This document shows positions 51,694 through 60,522 of a stretch of DNA of 64,000 nucleotides, piece by piece. Source of the DNA: Epithemia pelagica (Eukaryota; Bacillariophyta; Bacillariophyceae; Surirellales; Surirellaceae); the NCBI GenBank assembly GCA_946965045.2, contig OX337232.1, forward strand, positions 3,286,001 through 3,350,000. Direction: 5' to 3'. The position numbers were made by a program, and so were the translations under genes. Position 1 is the first letter of the stretch, and every line of letters starts with the position of its first letter. The notes under the pieces are model-generated. The model ran no database searches. It saw only the letters and a list, made by a program, of their open reading frames with translations, and was not told where the DNA came from.

Positions 51694-54126
51694 ATGTCTG
51701 TTCCTCCGCCTCCTCCTGCTGATGATGAGGATGCTGTCCTCGCTTCGCTCGTCGCTCAGGCGTCGATTGCCACTCCCTCCGCTATTGGGGCCGCCCGTTC
51801 TTCTACGTCGGCTCTAAGGGGGGACCGCGGTCAGATCTCTTTTGCGGAACCCGCGGAAGACATGATGCAAGCATCGGACTCCACTACTTTCCCATCGTCC
51901 ACGTTGTCGACCCTCGGTCGTCACACGTCGTCAAGTAAGTTTGGAGTGGTTGTTCTACGTACAAGTGAATGCGCCGAAAAGTTGTTGTGTTTGGGCCTCA
52001 AACGAGGCGGTAGCACCTTTTGCATTGACCCCAAGTGCGCGAAAGCCGGGGACCATGGAACTGGACTGCCCGCCTACGATTTGGGGCCCAATGGAGGACT
52101 GTTTATTGCCAAGAACCCAGCCTCCGCTTTCTGTACCCCCGTGGTACCTCTAGAAGACATTTCTCAGACCACACTTGAAGAAATTCAGGGCGAGAAACAT
52201 TCTATGGAAGACTGGACGAAGAAATTCGTCGCTCTCAAACGCTTAAAACAAGTCACAAACGAAGGAAACCTAGAAGCAAGCCTCAAGGAAACGGAAAACA
52301 AGATCTCAAGCATGAAGGATTTACGCACTCCGTTTACTTTACAGAAATCCAAGTCGAAGACCACTTCTTTTCTAATTCAGAACTTTTCCCCACACCACAA
52401 GATCTTATCTGGCGAACTAAAGGAAGTTGTCCGCCAGATTTCGTCTGATTCGACCCTCATCCCCACCACCATCCGTGAGATCGAGGACTCAGTCACAGAA
52501 GCAGGTGACATCATTCGAGCTCTTTTCTTGGAACAAGAGGAGATGGCGAGGGAAACAGGAGATGCGGTAGAAGGTCTCGGAGTCAAATTCGACCAACTCT
52601 CTATGGAAATTGGACCCCGCGAAGAATTGCCCGAAGAATACCAAGCTCCCACCCTCTGGGGGATCATTTCTTCTATGATCAGGAGCATCCAGGAAACATC
52701 ACCGTCGACAGCTGAAGCAAACCAACAAGCAATGGACAGTCGACTTGCTGGGGTGGAATCGTCGATTGGAACCTTCTTCTCACGCGTTCAAGCTGAGATG
52801 TCATCCAAGCTCTCAGCCGCTCAAATCGAATCTCGAAATGGTGTGGACAAGCTCCGTTCTCAGTTTGTCAAAGGTTTTGAGGGTCTAATCGGTAGGATGT
52901 CGGCCCTTGAATCTAATTCCTCAAGAGAAGAAAGACTTTTGGAACTGGAAAGTAAATTGCAAGCTCATGACATGGCATTGAATCGGGTTGCAACTCGAAC
53001 CGCGTTTGCCTCTGGATCCTCTAGCATCCCAGCGCCTGACTTTTCGAAAGATCCAAAATTCATGGCGATGGAAGCTGAGATTGCACATCTTCAAACCATC
53101 GTCAAGGACGCAAACACTGTGATGCAACGTCTCCAAAGCAAAGTGGACACATCTGCTATCAAGTTCGGGAATCTTGGCGTGGCCTCGGTCGACGACTGCA
53201 AAGCCTGGGTGGCCCTCAAGTTTGGATCCCAAGCCTATGGACTCTTGTTCGATCTCAATCTTGTCTTGGAATGGTGTGCTCCTCAAGAAAACGGTGACGT
53301 TCTCTCCATGCTCACGACCATGGAGAAACGTCACAAAATGCAGATTGCAACCACGAATGAAGCTCGAGCCATTTACTCCATGAAGAATGAATTCCCCCAG
53401 TTGTTGTACAAAGACTTCCCTGGTACGGGTCGTGACCCCTCCTTTCTTACAGCAATGAAGGAGTTTGCGGACTGGGAGACTCCGGAAACGGGAGTGCGTG
53501 ATAGAATCCTCAATCGTTTGGGCAACATGAACTCGATGTTTGGGGAGCAGATTGCAACTACGATGTCTGCTGAACCAGAGGCGCGGGCTTTAGCACTGTC
53601 GATGCTATCTGTTTCGGTCGGTTGTTGTCGCGAACTTGTGACTTACTTTGACGAGACCATGAATGAACTCACTATCAAGTCGAAGTTTACTACCCGTAAG
53701 GCTTTTAGCCTTGTCACGCAAGTTGTCCGCCGCTTCTTCATGGATTTGTACAAGGTGCGGGCTCAGGTTTACTCCTCCTTGTCCACCACCGACAGTACGG
53801 GGCAATGTGCATGGATCCTCTATGGGGTTCTACGTACGCATGACGTCATGACGGAATACGTCAAAGCCCGTTTCAAAAATCACCCGTCGGTTTCTAGCGA
53901 ATACATTCGGTTTTTATCTACCAATTCTGGCTTCGAATCCTTGAAGACACTAGAGGATCAAGTCGACAGTTTGAAGAAAACCTCTTGTCAGTTAGTTAAA
54001 GATGTTACAGCCGCCAAGAAGGCTTCGGACACGGCTAGCAGCTCTATCGACACTGTCAAGAAAGATGTGACGGAGCTGAAAAAGCAAGTTCAACGCCGCA
54101 ATGGTCAGGGTGGTGACAAAAAGTGA
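51694..54126 (+). CDS. DIRS copy 2 ORF1 (gag-like)
   Basis: This intact frame of 810 residues starts MSVPPPPPADDEDAVLA. After a Pro/Ser/Ala-rich start come CLGLKRGGSTFCIDPKCA (a possible Cys-based metal site) and AYDLGPNGGLFIAKNPA. A long helical charged region follows (KKFVALKRLKQVTN, many E/K/S), then a globular part (CKAWVALKFGSQAYGLLFD, AIYSMKNEFPQLLYKDF). The C-terminal coiled coil ends QVQRRNGQGGDKK. It lacks a CCHC knuckle. It is by far the best-conserved frame between copies, especially the C-terminal half. By position it is the structural protein of the element. It ends UGA-CGG, followed by a stem-loop. Confidence 0.8.
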   Translation: MSVPPPPPADDEDAVLASLVAQASIATPSAIGAARSSTSALRGDRGQISFAEPAEDMMQASDSTTFPSSTLSTLGRHTSSSKFGVVVLRTSECAEKLLCLGLKRGGSTFCIDPKCAKAGDHGTGLPAYDLGPNGGLFIAKNPASAFCTPVVPLEDISQTTLEEIQGEKHSMEDWTKKFVALKRLKQVTNEGNLEASLKETENKISSMKDLRTPFTLQKSKSKTTSFLIQNFSPHHKILSGELKEVVRQISSDSTLIPTTIREIEDSVTEAGDIIRALFLEQEEMARETGDAVEGLGVKFDQLSMEIGPREELPEEYQAPTLWGIISSMIRSIQETSPSTAEANQQAMDSRLAGVESSIGTFFSRVQAEMSSKLSAAQIESRNGVDKLRSQFVKGFEGLIGRMSALESNSSREERLLELESKLQAHDMALNRVATRTAFASGSSSIPAPDFSKDPKFMAMEAEIAHLQTIVKDANTVMQRLQSKVDTSAIKFGNLGVASVDDCKAWVALKFGSQAYGLLFDLNLVLEWCAPQENGDVLSMLTTMEKRHKMQIATTNEARAIYSMKNEFPQLLYKDFPGTGRDPSFLTAMKEFADWETPETGVRDRILNRLGNMNSMFGEQIATTMSAEPEARALALSMLSVSVGCCRELVTYFDETMNELTIKSKFTTRKAFSLVTQVVRRFFMDLYKVRAQVYSSLSTTDSTGQCAWILYGVLRTHDVMTEYVKARFKNHPSVSSEYIRFLSTNSGFESLKTLEDQVDSLKKTSCQLVKDVTAAKKASDTASSSIDTVKKDVTELKKQVQRRNGQGGDKK

Positions 54127-54185
54127 CGGTGTGCCGCGTCTAACCTAGATGATGATGTTTCATGTGATCCATCTGGTTTAGACGC
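54124..54185 (+). promoter_or_regulatory. Candidate stop-codon readthrough signal, copy 2
   Basis: UGA (54124-54126) is followed by CGG, and a stem-loop starts at 54136. Its arms GCGTCTAACCTAGATG and CATCTGGTTTAGACGC pair at 15 of 16 positions; the one mismatch is A-U paired in copy 1. ORF1 and pol are in the same frame, with no other stop between them. Confidence 0.7.
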
Positions 54186-54192
54186 AGGTAGT

Positions 54193-56898
54193 ATTGCTTC
54201 TTCGCTCAGCAGCCATCATCCGCCAGATCCTCCTGCTAGCATAAAGCGTTCGGCTCCTCCTCCATCTGTCACCATTCGAACAAAGCGTCCATGTGTTCGA
54301 GCAGTTGATCGCGGCTCCAAGACCTTTCGCAGTGATCTTTCGTGCTTGATCCTTGGTCAATCCGCAATTACCTGGGGTTTTGCATTGAGTGTGGGTGACT
54401 GGCATGGCATTTACATGCTGGCCAGTGAGTACGAGGCACGACGGGCTGACCCTTTTTGGAGCGCTGTTTTGGCTCATTGCCACGACAAATTGCATCTGGT
54501 TCCAAGCATCGACATGGTGTTGGGTCGTGGTATCATTTCTGTGGTATTGTTGGAGGGAGATGTCGAGGGGGGGGACTCTGAATTTTCGTTGCACTCTGCT
54601 CCTCTTATGCGTGCCGCTGGATGTCAAGTGCTTTCGCAATTGTTGGCAAGCACGTGGTGGGATTGGGATGAAGGATCTTCTCTCATTTTTTGGCGGTGGA
54701 ATGGCCTCGACCAACAATATGAGGCCTGGTTTGGGACACCCATTCATGTCACCGGTGCTCTTCCGTCCTATCATCGCAAGCAACGTCCTCCTTCCGACGA
54801 TATGCTCGCTCAAGTCGGCGCTAAACTTTCGACAGTTTTGAACCGCGGGTATTTTGATCTCAACGCGCCTATTGCAAGCATGTCGGACTACTTTGCCGTA
54901 CCAAAAGGTGACAGCGATATTCGTATGGTCTACAACGGCACAAGTTGTGGACTCAATTCATCGTTGTGGGCCCCAAACTTTTGGTTACCATCTTCCAAAT
55001 CTGCGCTACGTCTCCTAACGTGCGATTCCTACTGTGGTGACATGGACTTAGGCGAGATGTTTCTTAACTTCCCGATGGACATTCGCCTTCGTCCGTTTGC
55101 TGGTGTTGATCTAACTCCGTTACGTGACCATCTTGCTACACCACCATCTGAATCCAAACCCAAGCTCGCACGCTGGAACCGCCTTTTCATGGGCATGTTG
55201 CCCAGTCCTTTCCACGCGGCGCGGCATTACTACATTGCGGAAGAAATGGCCAAGGGATCCCCGCAAGACCCGACGAGCCCGTGTGGGTTTGATGCTGTGC
55301 GGTTCAACATTCCAGGGTCAACCGACTACACACCAACACTTCCCTGGGTGATGAAATGGAACTCGAAGCTAGACAACATTGCGGGTGATGTGGTAACCTA
55401 TATGGACGACCTTCGAACTGTCGGGTCGTCTGCTGAGCACGTATGGCAAGTGGCAAGACGGTTGGGCTCTCGATTACAATACTTGGGCATTCAAGATGCT
55501 CCTCGAAAGCGCCGCCCACCGTCGAAAACACCAGGAGCTTGGGCGGGCAGCGTCCATCACATTTCAGAGTCAGCAGTGTCGAAAACGCTGACGCAAAAGA
55601 AATGGGATAAGGGGAAAGCCCTGTTGAAGAAATACGTGGAAGCGTTTGCCGAAAGCGACGCTCCAATCTTCGACCACAAACAAATGCAGAGAGATGTCGG
55701 TTTCTTCGTCCACCAAGCCCTGACCTTTAGTTCCATGATGCCATTTTTGAAGGGCTTTTACTTGACGATGAATGTCTGGCGGCCGGACCGGAACGGGGAT
55801 GGCTGGAAGCTTTCGACAAGAGAATGGATATCTCAGTTGCAGGAAAAACTTTCGGATGCCGAGGTGAATACCTTGTGTGGTTTCCTAGAAGAAGACGAGG
55901 AAAGCGAACCGTCCATGCAAGATACAAAGGAGACGAAAGTGCGTTCGGAAAATCCACCGAAGTCAGTGAAAGCTGTTCCGCGTCTCAAGTCGGATGTCAA
56001 AGCGCTGGCAGCGATGCTCGCGGAAGAAGAGCCTCCAAAGGTCCAAGTGAGATCTTCGTCCGTTTACGTGGCCTTGTTTGGTTGTGGAGACGCGTCGGGA
56101 TGCGGATTCGGCGCGGCCTTCCAGTTGCCACAGAAGAAATTGTCCTACAGAGTGGGCGTCTGGGGAAGAGACATTGTTGTTGAAGAATCCTCCAACTGGA
56201 AAGAGTTTACCAACTGTGTTGAGTTGCTCGAGGAAGAAGCAACAACAGGCCAACTTGATTCCACGGAAGTATTCTTCTTCACCGATAATTCCACGGTGGA
56301 AAGGTGTTTCTATAAGGGGTCGTCGTCCAGCCCAAAACTCCTAGACCTCGTAATTCGTTTGAGGCGACTAGAGATGAAGCATGCCCTGAGACTCCACATT
56401 TCTCACGTCTCGGGTAAACGGATGATCGCTGTTGGAGTTGACGGAATTTCAAGAGGTCAGTTGAATGAAGGGGTGATGGCAGGATCGCCTATGCTGTCCT
56501 ACATCCCCCTTCACAAAACTCCTATCCAAATGTCAGATACCCTCTTTGAATGGGTCCGATCTTGGTTGGGTGCCAAGACAGAGCTCCTAACCCCCATGGA
56601 TTGGTTCACCACTGGCCATGACATCAGGGGATGGACGCTCCCGTCGGATCATAACGATCTGTCCCTGCCAATCCTTCGGCCAGGACATTTCGTATGGGCT
56701 CCTCCCCCGGGAGGAGCAGACGTGGCTTTAGAAGAGCTTCGAAAAGCCCGTCATAAGCGTCAGTCTTCCATGCACGTCTTCTTGTGCCAACGCTTACTTA
56801 CATCTAAGTGGTTTAAACAATTGCACAAGGCTTGCGACCTTGTGCTGGAAATTCCAGCGGGAACTTCGTTTTGGCCTAAGGAAACTTTGAACCTCTAA
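54193..56898 (+). CDS. DIRS copy 2 pol: reverse transcriptase and RNase H
   Basis: The frame is open directly from the ORF1 stop. The position of the copy 1 start codon (54193) is ATT here, and the next in-frame ATG is about 70 codons inside, so expression by readthrough is likely. About 90 residues of pre-RT sequence (GDWHGIYMLASEYEARR) are fused by a ~1-kb deletion (junction at a G8 run near 54570) to the RT. RT features are YFAVPKGDSDIRMVYNG, MGMLPSPFHAA and catalytic YMDDL. RNase H follows with GCGDASGCGFGAA, FTDNSTVE and HISHVSGKRM. The connecting C-terminus is WFTTGHDIRGWTLP and APPPGGADVALEEL. A 1-nt deletion relative to copy 1 ends the frame at TAA (56896-56898), in phase with ORF3. 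Confidence 0.85.
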   Translation: MASSLSSHHPPDPPASIKRSAPPPSVTIRTKRPCVRAVDRGSKTFRSDLSCLILGQSAITWGFALSVGDWHGIYMLASEYEARRADPFWSAVLAHCHDKLHLVPSIDMVLGRGIISVVLLEGDVEGGDSEFSLHSAPLMRAAGCQVLSQLLASTWWDWDEGSSLIFWRWNGLDQQYEAWFGTPIHVTGALPSYHRKQRPPSDDMLAQVGAKLSTVLNRGYFDLNAPIASMSDYFAVPKGDSDIRMVYNGTSCGLNSSLWAPNFWLPSSKSALRLLTCDSYCGDMDLGEMFLNFPMDIRLRPFAGVDLTPLRDHLATPPSESKPKLARWNRLFMGMLPSPFHAARHYYIAEEMAKGSPQDPTSPCGFDAVRFNIPGSTDYTPTLPWVMKWNSKLDNIAGDVVTYMDDLRTVGSSAEHVWQVARRLGSRLQYLGIQDAPRKRRPPSKTPGAWAGSVHHISESAVSKTLTQKKWDKGKALLKKYVEAFAESDAPIFDHKQMQRDVGFFVHQALTFSSMMPFLKGFYLTMNVWRPDRNGDGWKLSTREWISQLQEKLSDAEVNTLCGFLEEDEESEPSMQDTKETKVRSENPPKSVKAVPRLKSDVKALAAMLAEEEPPKVQVRSSSVYVALFGCGDASGCGFGAAFQLPQKKLSYRVGVWGRDIVVEESSNWKEFTNCVELLEEEATTGQLDSTEVFFFTDNSTVERCFYKGSSSSPKLLDLVIRLRRLEMKHALRLHISHVSGKRMIAVGVDGISRGQLNEGVMAGSPMLSYIPLHKTPIQMSDTLFEWVRSWLGAKTELLTPMDWFTTGHDIRGWTLPSDHNDLSLPILRPGHFVWAPPPGGADVALEELRKARHKRQSSMHVFLCQRLLTSKWFKQLHKACDLVLEIPAGTSFWPKETLNL

Positions 56899-58496
56899 TC
56901 GTTGGTCTTGTTTTTCCGTTTATCAGGTCACAGCCATGGCAACTCCGAGGAACACCGAAGATGTTCTCAATGGATCGGAAATTGCGCAAAATGTGGAAAG
57001 AAGATCCCGTGGGTGGACGGGATCTTCTGCGCAAATTTTGCGTACAGTGTTGGAAAATGCGCTCCATGTCGGAGCGCATGGTGTCCAGGGTGTTATTCTT
57101 TGAGCGACGATGACCGGTTCTACGTCGCGTCGCAAAACACCATGGTAGAAGAATCGGATCAAGACCGTCTGGTGGCTGAGACTTGGAGGAGTCGCACCAG
57201 AGACCGTCGGGAGGATTTCAATCAAGCACGAGCCGGCGATCACATGGTCACGCCGTTCGGATGCGATTTGTGCGTGTTCCGGAAACTACGACAAGAGGAG
57301 CCTGACTCGCAAAACCTAAAAGACCAGTACCTTCTCACTTGCATAAGACGAATGAACTTGGACGCCTTTTGGAGCAGGGCTACGAGTACGGTCATGCAGA
57401 ACACGAGGAATGCAAAAATGATGATAGAAAAATCCAAGAAAGTTGGGATTCCATTCGGACCCTTCAGAAGCCCTGGTCCTTTCCCTAATTATGACCATTG
57501 TGGCTATCATGTGGCTTTCTTAATGCTGGATGCGTCGTTGGATCAAGGAAAATATCATCGAGACAGAAAGCAGTTTGATACGATACGAAAATTTCGCTCT
57601 ACCTATTCAAATCATGTGAGAGCAACGGCTTCTACGTTGGTAAACGGCCATCCGTTGGTGCTTACAGACAACAATGGAAAGGCCTTTTCCCGAATGGGTC
57701 AGGATGAGAGCGGTTCGTTATGGTTCTCCAGATTTGTGGAAGGATGTCGACGTCGAATGGGCCAAGATTGGCGACCTGATCAGGCTGTGACCAGTGAACT
57801 AATGCTAGCCTTGTTGAGCTCAATCAAAGAGGAGATTGTGGAGAACCGAGAAGAACACGACGCGTTCTTCCTTGTTCTTGCTGGCACCTTCTTTGCTACG
57901 TCGTACGTTTTGTCGTTACGAGGCCCGGAAGGTTTGCTGCTGGACTTGAATGCGCTTGTAAAGTACATGGATCTTTACAGGCAACGAAACTGTATTGTGG
58001 TTGGGTTGTGGGGGCAGTTCAAAGGAGAGCATATGGAACGCTCACACCTTTTGCCATGTTGCGACGAGACCAGCAGTGGAATAAAGATAAGACGATGGAT
58101 AAATCGGGCAGTTTGCCTGTCCCAGGAGATGGGACGATGGTCGGGACCACTGATGCTCAATCGCAATGGGACCCCCATCACATCAAGAGCTTTGGACGAC
58201 ACTCTACATCGTCACTTGATAAAAATCTTCGTTGAGCGGAAGGACCTTTTCCCGCTTGCGCCATCAAAGACGAAGAGGACATTATATCAAGATACGCAGT
58301 CTTTCGATCCTTCCGGAGAGGATCAAATACGAGAGCCAAAGAAATTGGCGTTGCCACTCCAGACGTTGATACAGTCAACCGCTGGAGAACGAAAGAAAAT
58401 GCGGGCACAAACAAGCCAGGAGCCAGGATAGACCACATGTACGCCGATCTAAACTTGCTTGTGGGTCCGTTCTTGAGGTACACTTGGTCCATGTGA
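56899..58496 (+). pseudogene. DIRS copy 2 ORF3: zinc ribbon plus tyrosine recombinase, one frameshift
   Basis: It follows pol in the same frame after a single TAA and has no nearby ATG. A zinc-ribbon-like N-terminus (NCAKCGKKIPWVDG, CAPCRSAWCPGC) is followed by a helical region. The tyrosine recombinase then shows the first Arg in YVLSLRGPEGLLLDL, then FKGEHMERSHLLPC and MGRWSGPLML. At about 58258 a 2-nt (GC) insertion shifts the frame. In the new frame the domain continues AVFRSFRRGSNTRAKE and TVNRWRTKE to LVGPFLRYTWSM, giving the second Arg box and the catalytic Tyr, and ends TGA at 58494-58496. Without correction the frame instead stops at 58431. The recombinase would integrate circular cDNA. 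Confidence 0.75.
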
Positions 58497-58523
58497 TTGT
58501 CCAGTCGAGATTCTCGGTGGAGG

Positions 58524-58950
58524 GGGTTTTGGTTCCTACAAGTTGAGAGAAAGCCGACAGGGCAAGGCGTTTTCTCTTCTTGATTGTTGGTTTATGGGTT
58601 TGTTCCGTCACAGTCTGCTGTCCCTTGCCCCCTTTGCGATTGCATGGTGCTACCTGATTGCGTTGGGGGAATCCAGGGGAACAAACAGGAGTCTCGACAT
58701 GGTTCATCTACCCGTGGCTGATAAATTGGTACCCTTAGCAGGTTACAGAACACCGGCTTTGGCCCTGAGTGGAGAAGGTGTCGCCTTCCCCCCACAACAC
58801 GATCTAATCATATGACTATGATCGCGAGAATCTAATTTGTTTAAGTTATTGAGTTGTTTCATCTGTTTGTTCGCCTTGTATCTTTGGCTGAGAGGGATCT
58901 CTTGCTTGGATGGCTACGAGGAAGGGCCCAAGGTCGGCGTGCGAGTGCCC
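58524..58950 (+). repeat. DIRS repeat B1
   Basis: It starts GGGTTTTGGTTCCTACAAG and ends GCGAGTGCCC; it is repeated as B2 at 59489-59914. It matches the left end of copy 1 in inverted orientation. Confidence 0.9.
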
Positions 58951-59434
58951 TCAATGTACATCAAAGTTTAAGCGGGATCAAGAAGCGGGAGTGGACCACG
59001 TCACGGAGCCTGCGCATTGATTGTGAGCGAAGAGAGAGAGCCGGGCGAGATCCAGAGAACATCGCCGGCACACCGAACAGGAAATAGATGAGGCAGAACA
59101 GGCGTGCAATTCGGAAGTCGAATTTGAGAAAGTATGTGTATCCCATCTACTGCGACAAAACACTTCCTGTTCAATCTCTGAAGTGCTATCATACAAGAAC
59201 CAAGGACTCGACCTTTCAAGAGACCTGGCTTATATGGAAGCAGACAACAATGCGCCAAAATGAGGTCCCTAGTGGAGCGCAAGCATCGACCAGATCCACT
59301 GAGCCAAAGACGCAACAAACAAGACAAGAGGGAGAAGGAGCTCTCACTCTTTGGATTTCCTACGGTTCGACGGCGAAGGCTTGATCACCTTTGGCGTTGT
59401 TCTGAGTTCTCTGAAGAGCTGAATCTCCAACTTT
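58951..59434 (+). repeat. DIRS repeat A2
   Basis: It starts TCAATGTACATCAAAG directly after B1 and is nearly identical to A1. Confidence 0.9.
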
Positions 59435-59437
59435 CAC

Positions 59438-59456
59438 AGGCACCAGCTAAGTGCCT
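59438..59456. other. Candidate recombinase core site (right)
   Basis: It is identical to 51234-51252 (AGGCAC-CAGCTAA-GTGCCT) and lies between A2 and the C/T-rich linker preceding B2. Confidence 0.5.
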
Positions 59457-59488
59457 AGTATTTTCTTTTTTCCCTCCCTTCCCGCCCT

Positions 59489-59914
59489 GGGTTTTGGTTC
59501 CTACAAGTTGAGAGAAAGCCGACAGGGCAAGGCGTTTTCTCTTCTTGATTGTTGGTTTATGGGTTTGTTCCGTCACAGTCTGCTGTCCCTTGCCCCCTTT
59601 GCGATTGCATGGTGCTACCTGATTGCGTTGGGGGAATCCAGGGGAACAAACAGGAGTCTCGACATGGTTCATCTACCCGTGGCTGATAAATTGGTACCCT
59701 TAGCAGGTTACAGAACACCGGCTTTGGCCCTGAGTGGAGAAGGTGTCGCCTTCCCCCCACAACACGATCTAATCATATGACTATGATCGCGAGAATCTAA
59801 TTTGTTTAAGTTATTGAGTTGTTTCATCTGTTTGTTCGCCTTGTATCTTTGGCTGAGAGGGATCTCTTGCTTGGATGGCTACGAGGAAGGGCCAAAGGTC
59901 GGCGTGCGAGTGCC
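59489..59914 (+). repeat. DIRS repeat B2, right end of copy 2
   Basis: It starts GGGTTTTGGTTCCTACAAG and ends GCGAGTGCCC, followed by unrelated CATTTTTTGTCC. Confidence 0.9.
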
Positions 59915-60522
59915 CCATTTTTTGTCCAACATTGTACAATGGGTGTACACCAGTATAGAAGAAGATTTGCTACTCTGCGAACGCGACTGAAATTTCAACG
60001 GATGGTCCCCCCCATGGGCTAGGGGGGGGAAAGGCGCAGAGGGAGGGGGGAAAGAGGGGGGAAGGAAGGGGAAAGAAAGAAGAAGAGGCGAGGGGGGAAA
60101 GGGGGAAAGATTCACTCCCAATCACTCCCAACCCAAAGCCACCCACAGCACGTCGCACAAGGAATCGAATCAGTACAATTAAGACTATAGTAAAAATTAC
60201 GAACCACTCAACAAAATGATAGAAAAACGATAGGAATAGAAAATTAACCAATCAAACCCATCCATAAAAATCGTGACACAAACCGGTCTAATAGGTTTAC
60301 ATGAAAATCGCTAATTTCAACGTGAAAAGCCTACCAGTATCACGTATGTACCTAGGTACGTGAACCAGTACCAGAACTGTCACACAACAAAATAGTGGAA
60401 GCAATCACTCACACACAGTTCGTTTACAAATTGAGTCACTGCGCCCAACGTTGCAAGTAACTTCTCACCATTCCCATACCCACCAGTGTTTCCCATTGGA
60501 TCCTACTGGTGTTCACTTGACC
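59915..60522. other. Intergenic region with a purine-only tract
   Basis: No gene. Bases 60020-60110 are almost pure G/A on the plus strand with many GGGG runs. This is followed by AT-rich DNA that probably holds the promoter of the 60523 gene. Confidence 0.5.

Larger units (their letters stand above)
50746..59914 (+). mobile_element. DIRS-like tyrosine-recombinase retrotransposon, copy 2, with split direct repeats
   Basis: Order: A1 (50746-51230), 19-bp core, partial A duplicate (51261-51658), ORF1, readthrough signal, pol (RT/RNase H), ORF3 (zinc ribbon plus tyrosine recombinase), B1 (58524-58950), A2 (58951-59434), core plus a C/T-rich linker, B2 (59489-59914). A1 ... B1-A2-B2 is the split-direct-repeat layout of PAT/Ngaro-type members of the DIRS order. 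Integrase and protease are absent. There is no obvious target-site duplication. It is oriented opposite to copy 1. Confidence 0.85.
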
